From contig CM028377.1 in NCBI GenBank assembly GCA_013146195.2, forward strand, positions 64,439,124 to 64,503,123: 64,000 bases of DNA. The letters are read 5' to 3'. The DNA is from Codonopsis lanceolata. Its lineage: Eukaryota; Streptophyta; Magnoliopsida; Asterales; Campanulaceae. The position numbers were made by a program, and so were the translations under genes. Positions 1-10,345 of this stretch are shown piece by piece; the stretch's first letter is position 1, and each line of letters opens with the position of its first letter. The notes beneath the pieces are model-generated. The model was given only the letters and a program-made list of their open reading frames with translations. It did no database searches and had not been told where the DNA came from.

Positions 1-440
1 AGTTAAGTTAAGTTACGTTAAGTTAAGTTAAGTTAAGTTAAGCTTAAGTTAAATTAAGTTATGTTATGTTAAGTGCGTTAAAAGTTAAGTTAAGTTAGTT
101 AAGAGATTACGTTAAGTTAAGTAAGTTGAAGTTAAGTTAAGTTAAGTTAAGAAGTTAAGTTAAGTTAAGTTAAGTTAAGTTAAGTTAAGTTTAAGTTAAG
201 TTAAGTTAAGTTAAGTTAAGTTATGTTATGTTAAGTTAAGTTGAGTTAAGTTAAGTTAAGTTAAGTTAAGTTTAAGTTAAGCTAAGTTAAGTTATGTTAC
301 GTTAAGTTAAGTTAAGTTAGCTAAGTTAAGTTAAGTTACGTTGCGTTATGTTAAGTTAAGTTAATTACGTTAAGTTAAGTTAAGTTTACGTTTAAGTTAA
401 GTTAAGTTAAGTTACATGAAGTTAAGTTAAGTTAAGTTAT
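1..440. repeat. (GTTAA)n pentanucleotide satellite
   Basis: Almost pure tandem array of the pentamer AGTTA/GTTAA with scattered variants (ACGTT, ATGTT and single-base slips). It begins at the window edge, so its true length is unknown. It is not the plant telomere repeat TTTAGGG. No coding potential is seen. Confidence 0.95.
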
Positions 441-1260
441 TGATATTATATTATTAAATTAACATTTCAATATTATTTTAATTTAATTTCAATTTAAGTT
501 AAGTTAAGTTACGTTACGTTACGTTAAGTTAAGTTGTAATGTGAATGTTTTAATTTTTGTAATTATATTGATGCTAATCATTTTAATTATTGATATTATA
601 TTATTAAATTAACATTTCAAATATTATTTTAATTTAATTTCAATTTAAGTTAACGTTACGTTAAGTTAAGTTGTAATGTGAATGTTTTAATTTTTGTAAT
701 TATATTGATGCTAATCATTTTAATTATTGATATTATATTATTAAATTAACATTTCAAATATTATTTTAATTTAATTTCAATTTAAGTTAACGTTACGTTA
801 CGTTAAGTTACGTTAAGTTAAGTTGTAATGTGAATGTTTTATTTTTTGTAATTATATTGATGCTAATCATTTTAATTATTGATATTATATTATTAAATTA
901 ACATTTCAAATATTATTTTAATTTAATTTCAATTTAAGTTAACGTTACGTTACGTTACGTTAAGTTACGTTAAGTTAAGTTAAGTTAAGTTAAGTTGTAA
1001 TGTGAATGTTTTATTTTTTGTAATTATATTGATGCTAATCATTTTAATTATTGATATTATATTATTAAATTAACATTTCAAATATTATTTTAATTTAATT
1101 TCAATTTAAGTTAACGTTACGTTACGTTAAGTTAAGTTAAGTTGTAATTTGAATGTTTTATTTTTTGTAATTATATTGATGCTAATCATTTTAATTATTG
1201 ATATTATATTATTAAATTAACATTTCAAATATTATTTTAATTTAATTTCAATTTAATTTC
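440..1260. repeat. Compound tandem repeat, ~140-170-bp unit, about 6 copies
   Basis: A conserved AT-rich core beginning TTGATATTATATTATTAAAT recurs near 440, 589, 726, 879, 1048 and 1197. Each core is followed by a variable run of GTTAA/CGTTA pentamers and a conserved TGTAATGTGAATGTTTTA block. Unit length varies (about 138-169 bp) because the pentamer run expands and contracts. The last copy lacks a clean pentamer tail. Confidence 0.9.
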
Positions 1261-1299
1261 ATATATTTTTGATATTTTATATTAATTAGAATTCAATTT

Positions 1300-2040
1300 A
1301 ATTTTGCATTATCAGTGACGGAAATTTCGTCAAAATTTGAATTAAATTAATTATTTTTAAAATCCTTTAGCTTGACGAAAATTTCATTAAATTGAAATTA
1401 AATTTATTATTTTTTAAAAATTAAAATTATTATTTTTAAAAATACTTTAGCGACGGAAATTTACGTCATTTGAAATCAATTTTAATTAAATTTTAAACGC
1501 CTTTAGCGACGAAATTTTCCGTCGCTGAAATTCAATTTTAATTAAATTTTAAATGCCTTTAGCGACATAATTTTCCATCACTGAAATTCAATTTTAATTA
1601 ATTTTTAAAATCCTTTAGCGACGGAAATTTTACGTAAGCTAAAGGTAACTGCTAAGCGGCGAATTTTCATTAAGCTAAAATAAACCGAAAATAAACCGAA
1701 GTAATTTAAAGGAAATATTCGGCGGAATTTTCCACGTTTAGCGACGAAAAAATTCCGTCGCTAAAGATTTGAGAATTAATTCGGTTTATTTGCTTCGACG
1801 GAAAAATCCCCGTAATTCGTCATAACTAAATCGTCGGCGATGTTCAATTCGCTAATGAAATTAAAATCGATTACGTAAGCTAAAGGTGGCCTTATTTGAC
1901 GGCGAAAAATTGTCGGCCATTGCTAAATTTGGTAAATCGTGATGGTCAATTAAAGTGGCGTGCAAATTACGTAAGCTAAAAGGTAAAATTAAAATTCGCT
2001 AAATGGAAAATTTAAGCTAAATGGCTAAGAATTAAAATTC
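1300..2040. repeat. Palindromic AGCGACGGAAA-type repeat cluster
   Basis: Repeated copies of TTTAGCGACGGAAATTT and its inverse (AAATTTCCGTCGCTAAA) lie in AT-rich spacers near 1315, 1450, 1505, 1560, 1615 and 1735-1770. Later, more diverged copies (TTACGTAAGCTAAAGG) run to about 1985. Such paired inverted units are often seen in subterminal regions of plant CACTA-like DNA transposons; that assignment is inference, since no CACTA terminus was found. No gene is seen here. Confidence 0.7.
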
Positions 2041-2072
2041 ATTGAGGCAAGGCATTGTTTCTAGTAGTATGA

Positions 2073-2470
2073 TACCTCTATCTCCTTCGATGAGCTTCAT
2101 GAAAAACTCATCAAGCCACAGTACTTGCTCACGAAACTATCTCGGCGCGTCCTTCTCCCATCAGGTCAGCGCCAATCCTGGCACTCACGAGGACCAACAA
2201 CTTGCTCGCTTTCGCCTCTTCTTGGCATGCTTTCGCCGGGGCTTCTACTGCAACCTCGGCATCGCCGTAGCGAGGCTCAGGAGCATCAACTCCTCAGAAA
2301 CAACGTCCATATCTTGGTAAATGTCAAGGCTGCTGTCAACAAGGTCACACGGTTGCTCGCTGTTCGATCTACCAGCTGGTTTCCACCAACACCCAAGCTA
2401 CCACTTCCTCCTCGACAAGTGGATGGACACCTCGGGTCAATCTAGCGACCTCTACGGACTCAGGGACTCC
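2073..2470 (+). pseudogene. copia gag remnant with CCHC zinc knuckle
   Basis: The gag C-terminal part is recognisable by FDELHEKL near 2085, matching the same motif in the second copia near 30710. A CX2CX4HX4C knuckle (C-Q-G-C ... G-H-T-V-A-R-C) is encoded at 2322-2363, in the frame that continues into protease. The upstream part is in different frames, so at least one frameshift is present. The N-terminal gag is missing. Confidence 0.8.
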
Positions 2471-3974
2471 AGGCTGGCTACTTGACAATGGTGCTTCTTA
2501 TCATGTTACCAGTGACCTTGGCAGTCTCCACCTTCACACCTCCTACATGGGCACATATGACATGGTTATTAGTGATGCTACATGGCTTCCTATCCCCAAA
2601 AATGGTTTCTCTTCCCTTCATACACCATCACACACTTTTGTCTTGCATAATATTCTATTTGTTCCTGACATGAAAAAGAACCTTATTTCCATATCTCAAT
2701 TTTGTCCCTCTAATCATACTTCTATTGAGTTCTTACCAACTTCATTTCATGTGAAGGATCTACGGACAAGGATCATTCTGCTGACCGGACAATCTAAAGA
2801 TGGTGTGTATGAATGGCCGACCACAGCTCCTCATGCTTGCCCTTCTGCTTGTGTAGGTTCTAAAGTCTCTTCTCATCATGATTGGCATCATCGGCTTGGC
2901 CATCCCTCTAAACCCATCAAGCGTCAGATTCTATCTAGTTTAGGTGTTGTGTTAGACACTACTTGCATCAAACAAAAACATTGTAATGATTGTTTATTCA
3001 ATAAAAGTCACAAAATTCCCTTTTCGCAATCTACTTTAGTGTATTCTTTCCCGCTCGAAATTATTTACTCTGATGTCTGGACTTCTCCCATTCCATCTGC
3101 TGATGATTTTAAATACTATGTCATATTTGTTGATCACTACACTCACTACATATGGCTCTACCCACTCAGACGAAAGTTTGAGGTCGCCACTATCTTTCCT
3201 CACTTCAAAGCCCTGGTCGAAAATTATTTTAAAAGCACCATTGTCACTCTTTACTTGGACAATGGTGGCGGTTATGGGACTTGCCGCGACAACGCAGCTT
3301 GCCACTTTCTTAATACTCATGGCATCTCTCATCTCACCACACCTCCTCACGCCCCGGAACACAATGGGTTCTCGGAACGTCGTCATCGACACATTGTTGA
3401 GACCGGTCTCTCTCTCCTCTTTCATGCTTCTCTTCTGCTATCTTTCTGGTCGTTTGCCTTCCAAACCGCCACTTACCTCATAAATCGTCTACCAACACCC
3501 ACCCTAGATCACCTATCTCCCTACCACAAACTGTTTGGCTCTCCGCCCAACTACTCCAAACGATGTGCCTTTGGTTGCCTTTGCTACCATTGGCTTCGCC
3601 CCTACTCCGCCCATAAACTGGCTGCTCGTTCCACCCCATGTGTCTTCCTCGGCTACACGCTCACTCAGAGTGCCTATATGTGTTACGATCCTAGCCCAAC
3701 CAAGCGCTTCGTTTCACGACATGTTCGTTTTGTTGTGTCCGCCTTTCCCATGTCCACCTCGGCCACCCATTCTGTTCGCCCGACTATCTACACATATGAC
3801 CCTTGGTTCCCTCCACACGAGATGTTCTCTGCTTCATACACACCATCTGCTGCCCGCTCCGGTACCTCCCCGTCCGTGGCTCCTACCACTAATCAAAGTT
3901 TTGTTGATCTCAGCTCGCCCACACACCACCCTCCCCCCACCGGCTACCATAGTCGAGGACACCACTGTGCCTAA
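2463..3974 (+). pseudogene. copia protease-integrase reading frame
   Basis: An open frame starts before the first ATG (2547). It carries the protease motif as LLDNGAS at 2478-2498, where the usual catalytic D-S/T-G has Asn in place of Ser/Thr. The GAG-pre-integrase motif (WHHRLGHPS) follows near 2883. The integrase core shows the D-D-E residues in YSDVW, YLDNGG and HNGFSERR, then the family motif LINRLPTPTL. The second-Asp motif reads LDNGGGY instead of the usual SDNGGEY. The frame ends at 3974 after a frameshift in the proline/serine-rich linker; the downstream part continues in another frame to 4251. Confidence 0.85.
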
Positions 3975-4261
3975 TCCATCATGTCCTGTGGACACTGCTC
4001 CACCCCCCTCAACAACCAGCTCCCTGCTCGAGGATTGCACTATATCTGCAGCTCAGCCCTCCTCGACACCTTGTACCATGCCTGAGAATCACACAGTGCC
4101 TGCTAGTATTGTGCTTGCTGACCCAGTTCCTGTACCCGTTGGCACCTCCTCCATGGTTACTCGCTCCAAGAACAACATCTTCAAACCAAAGACCAAAATG
4201 AGTCTCTCGGCTCAACTAACAGCGGACAGTGAACCGACATGTGTCACTTAAGCTCTAAAAG

Positions 4262-5787
4262 GATGTCCAGTGGCTCCGGGCCATGTCCGAAGAGTATGAT
4301 GCTTTAGCTCACAATGGTACTTGGGATCTGGTTCCCTCAGAAAGTGCTCGTAATATTGTTGGCTGTAAATGGATTTTTCGAATCAAAAGACACGCAAATG
4401 GCTCCATTAACCGCTACAAAGCTCGCCTTGTGGCTAAGGGGTTTCACCAGCGACCAGGGGTGGATTATCACGAGACTTTCAGCCCGACGGTCAAATCGAC
4501 CACTATTCGTCTTGTTCTCTCGCTGGTCGTTTGTCAAGGCTAGGATCTTCGCCAATTGGATGTCAACAATGCCTTTCTTCAGGGCAATCTGTCTGAAGAG
4601 GTATTCATGACCCAACCACCTGGTTTTGCAAACAAGGACAAACCTCAATATGTGTGTCGGCTTTGCAAGGCTATTTATAGTCTCAAGCAGGCTCCCCGAG
4701 CATGGTACAATGAGCTGCGTCAGTTTCTCCTTGCCTCGGCTTCAAAAACTCGGTAGCCGATGCATCACTGTTCATTCTTTGTACTGCGAGCAACATCATC
4801 TATCTCCTTGTCTAAGTGGATGACATCATCATTACTGGGAATCAGCCCGCTGCAGTTCAGACTTTCATCTCCCTGCTCGCTAATCACTTCTCACTCAAAG
4901 AACTTGGTGACCTTCACTATTTCCTTGGGGTCGAAGTTATTAAGTGACCAAGTGGTCTTCTGCTCTCCTAGCGCGGGTACATTGCTGATCTCCTTGCTCG
5001 CACCGGCATGACCGATGCCCGCCCAGTAGCTACGCCCCTTGCTACCTCGCCGACCTTGACTCTTCATACGGGCACTGCTCTTACGGATCCGACAGAGTTT
5101 CGAGCAATGGTCGGCAGTCTTCAATATTTGTCTTTCACTCGGCCTGATGTTGCCTTCGCTGTCAACAAACTCTCTCAGTACATGCATCGTCCGACCACTG
5201 AGCACTGGAATGCAGTCAAGCGAGTTTTTCGGTATCTTTGTGGCTCTATAAATGCGGGCATCCTTCTTCATCATCAGTCTCTCCCTGTTCTCCATGCCTT
5301 CACTGATGTTGACTGGGCCGGTAATAAGGATGACTACACATCCACCAATGCATACATTGTCTATCTCGGGAGCAACTCGATCTCTTGTAGCTCCATGAAA
5401 CAACGCATTGTTGCTCGCTCCTCGACTGAAGTCGAATACCAGGCAGTGGTTGCCACAGCTGCTGAAGTCAGGTGGATTGTATCTCTTCTTGGCGAACTCG
5501 GGCTAACCTCCTCGACTCAACCAGTTATTTACTGTGATAATGTGGGCGCCACAAGTCTCTGCTCGAACCCGGTCTTTCATACTCGCATGAAGCATGTGGC
5601 CCTGGATTTTAATTTCATCCGGCAACAGGTTCAAGATGGACTTCTGCAAGTTTGCCATGTCTCCTCGGCTGATCAGCTGGCCGATACCCTGACCAACCCT
5701 CTTGCTCGCCAGCGTTTTCATCAATTACTTCACAAGATTGGAGGCTCCTCTCAGCCGTCCATCTTGCGGGGGCATATTAGAGAATAA
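4262..5787 (+). pseudogene. copia reverse transcriptase-RNase H, broken
   Basis: RT motifs are clear: CKWIFRIK, YKARLVAKGFHQ and ETFSPTVK in the first segment (to 4543, closed by a stop), then LDVNNAFLQGN and YSLKQAPRAWYNEL to 4756 (frameshift and stop). The catalytic YVDD is destroyed: 4811-4828 reads L-V-stop-V-D-D, with the Tyr codon changed to TAA. RNase H is open from 5008 to 5787, with TRPDVAFAVNKLSQYMH, the D in AFTDVDWAG, the E in SSTEVEYQ, the D in YCDN and ADTLTNPL near its end. Confidence 0.88.
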
Positions 5788-5993
5788 TATCTTTTTATTA
5801 TTCTTGTTTATTTGTAATTAGTAATTAGTGGTAATTTCCCTGTAGAGTTCTTTCCTTATTATGTTACCTTCGTTGTATAGGTTTCTTGTACCCTACTCCA
5901 AGTGTAACCCTAATTGTAATTCTCCCTATAAATAGGTGATTCAATCAATGGAAAGGCTATGCCGTTATTCCTAAACTTTTGTTAGTTTCTACA
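5775..5993 (+). repeat. 3' LTR of the 2041-5993 copia element
   Basis: It follows the polypurine tract and starts TATTAGAGAATAAT, which looks like the usual TGTTAGAG start with a G-to-A change. A TATA-like CTATAAATAGG lies near 5926-5936. The right end is placed at about 5993 (TTTCTACA) only by its terminal CA. There is no partner LTR to compare. Confidence 0.6.
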
Positions 5994-6500
5994 AATGAAT
6001 GCTCCACCTCCCGTTGTGTGCTACTTAATCCAATTTTGCAGCATCTCCTCTCTTTCTTCACCTTGTCACTGTCACAACCCAAGCTTCTCTGTGGTTCTTG
6101 ACTTTTAAGATTTCTTTTCTACGACAAATTTCAAGCACATCTTTGAACTACCTTTATTAAAAAAAATTAGAGTTATCCCTTACTAACACAAGAAATTCAA
6201 TTCCCTTTTTTACTCATCTTAGAATAAATTGAGAAATATAATTTATGACCTGTAATTCATGTGTGTTGTCTATGGGTATCGTTAGTTAGTGTTGTACATG
6301 GGTATCTATTGTTGTGCTCTAACTTTTGTCTAGGTCACCCTATTTGGGTTTTCAACCTAACGAGTCTTTATTTCTCCTTATTCTCTTCTTTTTTCCGATG
6401 TTCTAACTTTTGCTTAGGTCACTCTTCCGGCTTTTCGAGCTAGCTAGCGAACTGAAGAAAGAGAAAGTAATTTGGTCACTTAGGCACGTCTTGGTCTATG
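5994..6500. other. Intergenic, no gene seen
   Basis: Ordinary AT-rich sequence. Short open frames here have no recognisable domain. The motif TCTAACTTTTG(T/C)(T)TAGGTCAC occurs twice (near 6318 and 6402), a small local duplication. Confidence 0.5.
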
Positions 6501-6502
6501 CA

Positions 6503-6720
6503 TAGTACCGCCTGACCTTGTCCATATTGAAGGGTTGAACGAGATCTTCCTCATCATCATTTGTAAGGAAAACGACGCCTCCATAATGCATCTATTTTAC
6601 AATGTATGGTCACATCCATGAAGAATTCTATTTTCCCTTATTGTCCACATAACTGAGGGGCTTTTGTCGGAGTACTAAATCTCCTACTTGAATGCTTCGG
6701 CCTTTAACCATTTTATTGAA
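6503..6720 (-). pseudogene. Ty3/gypsy integrase C-terminal fragment
   Basis: Minus-strand translation gives VGDLVLRQKP, then stops and frameshifts, then a stretch ending in PFNMDKVRRYYA followed by a stop. The VGDLVLR motif followed by a stretch ending in RYY is typical of the C-terminal end of plant gypsy integrases. Only about 70 codons survive, with in-frame stops near 6640. No flanking LTR could be defined. Confidence 0.65.
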
Positions 6721-7092
6721 TGTTCAAGTTATTCAATAAAAAGGGATAACTCATCGTAGTGTTGTTTAATCCAGTCGACTTCAGGTATTTTGCCTCCATC
6801 ATTACTCTTTTTACTTTTTGTTGATTTTCTCGGCTTTGTTAGTTTGAGATTTCCTGAGAAGGGACGTGGCGATCGCGCAAGACGGCGTTTCGATTACATC
6901 AATAAATAAAAAGAAAAACGGGAAATCTATCTATTCATATTAATTACAGATTTGTCCTAATCCCCAAAATAAAATGGACAAGTAAATAAATTATTACATT
7001 CTCAAACTGTTGTAAGGATAATGAAATATAAATTTCTTCCCCGCCTTTTTTTATCACTTCAGTACCAAAATGACTTGCTCCAAGAATTCCCA

Positions 7093-7095
7093 AAT

Positions 7096-7174
<79 letters not shown>
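7093..7174. repeat. (CA)n(TA)n microsatellite
   Basis: About 12 CA units followed by about 28 TA units. Confidence 0.97.
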
Positions 7175-7313
7175 AAGCTGTAAATAAATAAATAAGAACA
7201 TATTTAGCAAAAAAACTCAAAAAAAATTTTCTTTTAAAGAAACAACAAATGAGTCTAGCCATCTTCTTTTTTTTAATTAAAAAAAACAATTTTTCCTCAG
7301 TTGAGTCGCCACT

Positions 7314-7754
7314 GTGAGAACCTCGTTTTGCACCCCGCATCACTACTGAAAAGCGAGTGGTTTTAAAACTTTGAGCGTGTGGAATGCGCTCAGCCTCATT
7401 TTTCGACTCAAAAATGTATTAAAATAGTTGATATCTTTATTTTAAGGTTAAATAGAAAAAAAATAAAAAAATATCATAAAATATGGGTTCAGAGGCTAAT
7501 TTACGAGTTAGGAAGGAGTTAGACACCTAACTCGTCCTTTCGGTCTCAAAATGAATTTTTGGCTAAAAATGTTCTTTTTATATATTTAATCTAGATAAAA
7601 CATTTATATATATATATATATATATATATGTGCGACAAGAAAAATAAAGGAAAACTTGTAGCGTCTATATTTTAATGTTGTAATAAAAATATATAATTTA
7701 ATGTTATGGATTTTTGGCTAAAAATGTTCTTTTCATATATTTAATCTAGATTAA

Positions 7755-7845
<91 letters not shown>

Positions 7846-8604
7846 ACAAGAAAAATAAAGGAAAACTTGTAACGTCTATATTTTAATGTTGTAATAAAAA
7901 TATATAAGAAATAGACTATAATAACGACTTATTTTATAGCTATTTATAGAAAAAATAATATCAGCGTAACGACTTATTTATATATATTATTTATAAGAAA
8001 AATAACATAAATGAAAATAGTAACTTTGGTACTTACCTCTTGAAGCATGAGGGTTAATACTCAGTACAGCTAGGCTTAGGCAAGCTTTCGAGTGTGCTCG
8101 TTCTATCCTCTTTGGGAGAGAAAGTCTTTTTATTTGTTATTTGTTGTTTGTTGAAATTTGGGCTGCTTGACTGCTTGTTTTTGTTGTTTTCACGTAGGAA
8201 TTTGGGCGACGTGGCTGCTTGTATTTATTGTTTTCCACCTCTGGATTTGAGCTGCGTAGCTGCTTGTATTTGCTGAAAATGTTGTATGTCGTGTCTGAAT
8301 TTTGGCGGCATAATTGTTGTATTTGTTGCTTTCTGTGACTGGGTTTAGGAAGAGAACCTAATTGAGTTGACTAGGTTTCTATTTGGACAGAATTTCTAGT
8401 TGGTTTAAGGAGGATTTCTTCAGCCTAACGGGGAGAAGAATGCAGCCTAACAGAGCTTCAGCGAGAGAGAGTTTCTACGTAAGTTTTTCTGTTCTTGAAT
8501 GCTGAAGATGAGGCCTCTATTTTTAGGCAAAAAATCTGATCATCCTTAACGATGAAGGAAAAAGGCAGAGATATTTGCACTGGAAAAAAAATACAAGTCG
8601 GGGT
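7314..8604 (-). mobile_element. Gypsy LTR-like remnant, minus orientation
   Basis: Read on the minus strand, the block ends GTTCTCACA and is directly followed by GTGGCGACTC (7304-7313), a sequence resembling the primer-binding region of Tat/Ogre-type gypsy elements. The part 7314-7560 is similar, over about 200 bp, to 9880-10107 read on the plus strand (shared TGTCTAAC-CCTTC and CCTTAAAATAAAG blocks). Its far end is not sharply defined. No coding sequence is left. Confidence 0.45.
7551..7905. repeat. Tandem duplication (~170-195 bp) around (TA)n
   Basis: The block TTTTTGGCTAAAAATGTTCT ... GCGACAAGAAAAATAAAGGA ... GTAATAAAAATATATAA occurs at about 7551-7697 and 7709-7904. Each copy has its own TA microsatellite (7594-7629; CA/TA at 7756-7842). 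Differences are few apart from microsatellite length. Confidence 0.85.
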
Positions 8605-8605
8605 G

Positions 8606-9730
8606 CTGTAGACACCCCAATTTCGTACCCCCCCCCCCAATTTCCTAAAATGTCCAAAAATATACTTGTTATATGAAAAGACTAATAGACGTTACTTTTT
8701 GTTAGCCTTTCGGGGGGGGGGGGGGAGGCAAAATGCTAAAAATGAATACATGATAGGTCAGGGAGCAAAATAAAAATTTGAAGGAATTATGAAGGGGAGC
8801 AAGTCGGGGCGCAGCGTCCAATCTTGCATGTGTCGCACCCTGTTTTGTTTTTCTTCTTCTTCCAGCCTCTTCCTTCTCCCAACTGCATGGCCTGCCCTTT
8901 ATGCGCAAAGTACCACCCTTCCATGCCCGAAGTCTCCGGTCTCCTGGCCTGAATTTCTCCTATAAAAGGAGGCTTCAGCCTCCTCATTTCATCACACCAA
9001 GAGACCCCAGCCTTCTCCTCCCATACTTTTTTTTTCCTCTTCTCCATTGCCTATGCGCAAGTAATCAAGGCTCTCAGCCTCCTTCTCTCTTGCCTTGTAC
9101 AAGGGAGCCCTCAAGCCTTCGGCCCCCGGCCTCCTGCCCTCTCAGCAGCCTCCTCCCTTGCCCGAGCAAGCGAGCCCCTTCAGTCCTCACCCCCGGCGAG
9201 CCGATCTAAAAGGCCAAAAAGCGTAATTACGCTGCCCAGATTAAAACAAAAAATAATAATAATAACAACAACAAAAGCAACAACAACAACAACAACAACA
9301 AGAAAAAAAAAAGACTTTCTCTTTCGAGAAGACATGGGAAGCGCACCAGAAACTACGAGTATCTAGTGGGCTAAATCCTAGGCGTATGTACCAGGATCAG
9401 AATTTCATGCTAGAAGAGGTAGATACTCATTTATAATTATGTCCCGTAATTAATTAAAATAGAATAATAATAGATAAATTATATTATTAGTATTATAAAT
9501 ATCATCTATAAATGATGCGATAATTAGTTTATATATTTTGTTTATTTGTATAAATGTAGATAATAATTATAATGTTATGTCAGTAAATATTATGGGTAAA
9601 TAAAGTAGTATTGTATGTAAATGTATATAAAATATTAAAGTAGTTAATAGCATGCTTAAATAATTGCTAAACACCTTAAATGCTAAAATTGCAAAATAGC
9701 AGTTATCATGCCCAAATAATATTTCGTATT

Positions 9731-9814
<84 letters not shown>

Positions 9815-10107
9815 ACATTTTTCTAAACTAAATAAACAAACTAAGCATGTTATATTTATCAAAACCCAAATGAGACCAAAAAGGGCGAGCTGTGTGTCTA
9901 ACCCCTTCTCAGCTTGTAACTTAGCCCTCAAACCTACACTTTCTGGCACTTTGGGTTTTTCTCTATTTATCCTTAAAATAAAGGTGACGACTCTGTAATT
10001 ACATATTTAGAGTCCACGATGAGGCCAAATGCATTCTCACGCGTTTCAATGTTTTGAAACCACCCATTTTTTGGTAACTGGGCAAGGGCGTTCGAAAACG
10101 GGGTACT
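8606..10107 (+). mobile_element. Gypsy (Tat/Ogre-like) LTR-like sequence, plus orientation
   Basis: It begins TGTAGACACCCCAATTTC and can be read to ...GTACTCACA at about 10107, so both ends have the TG..CA form of an LTR. Its 3' part matches, in the opposite orientation, 7314-7560. It holds G and C runs (8628-8638, 8712-8725), a CAA-rich tract near 9265-9300 and a (TA)n tract at 9737-9811. It may be a solo or truncated LTR; no gag-pol follows. A DNA-transposon reading is possible because 10260-10345 repeats its start in inverted orientation. Confidence 0.4.
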
Positions 10108-10261
10108 CACAGGTGCTGCCCATGTAATTTTGGGCACGGCACCCAAAATTGCTTGTGTTGTGTCCCGATTTGTTTTATGCATAAAAAATGTTTCACTTTT
10201 CTCCCTTTTGCCCATTGTTTGTCATAAGTCTTTTCAAGTTTCTTTGATTCTTTGACCCCCT

Positions 10262-10345
10262 GAAACATAACGTCTATTAATCTTGTTTTACTTGAAATAA
10301 CATTTTATAGGATATTTTAAATAGGGGTACGAAATTGGGGCGTCT
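10262..10345 (-). repeat. Inverted copy of the 8606 element start
   Basis: Reverse complement of this stretch reads AGACGCCCCAATTTCGTACC, then a diverged stretch, then ATTAATAGACGTTA. This matches 8608-8693 in order. The two copies thus form imperfect terminal inverted repeats of about 85 bp around 1.7 kb. No target-site duplication is evident. Confidence 0.6.

Larger units (their letters stand above)
2041..5993 (+). mobile_element. Ty1/copia retrotransposon, 5'-truncated, decayed
   Basis: The element begins inside gag and runs through zinc knuckle, protease, integrase, reverse transcriptase and RNase H to a polypurine tract (about 5764-5773) and a short 3' LTR. No 5' LTR or primer-binding site precedes it; palindromic repeats abut the gag fragment. 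Domain order (integrase before RT) shows copia type. Its sequence is close to the second copia at 29828-34389, so both are probably one family, Ale/Retrofit-like judging by short LTRs and RT motifs (inference). Multiple frameshifts and stops mean it cannot move by itself. Confidence 0.92.

Noticed and set aside
1..440. Telomere array
   Set aside because: The unit is GTTAA, not TTTAGGG or a known plant telomere variant, and it is interspersed with an AT-rich 150-bp unit.
8901..9209. 102-codon proline/serine-rich plus-strand frame
   Set aside because: CT-rich sequence inside an LTR-like block; no domain and no conserved start context.
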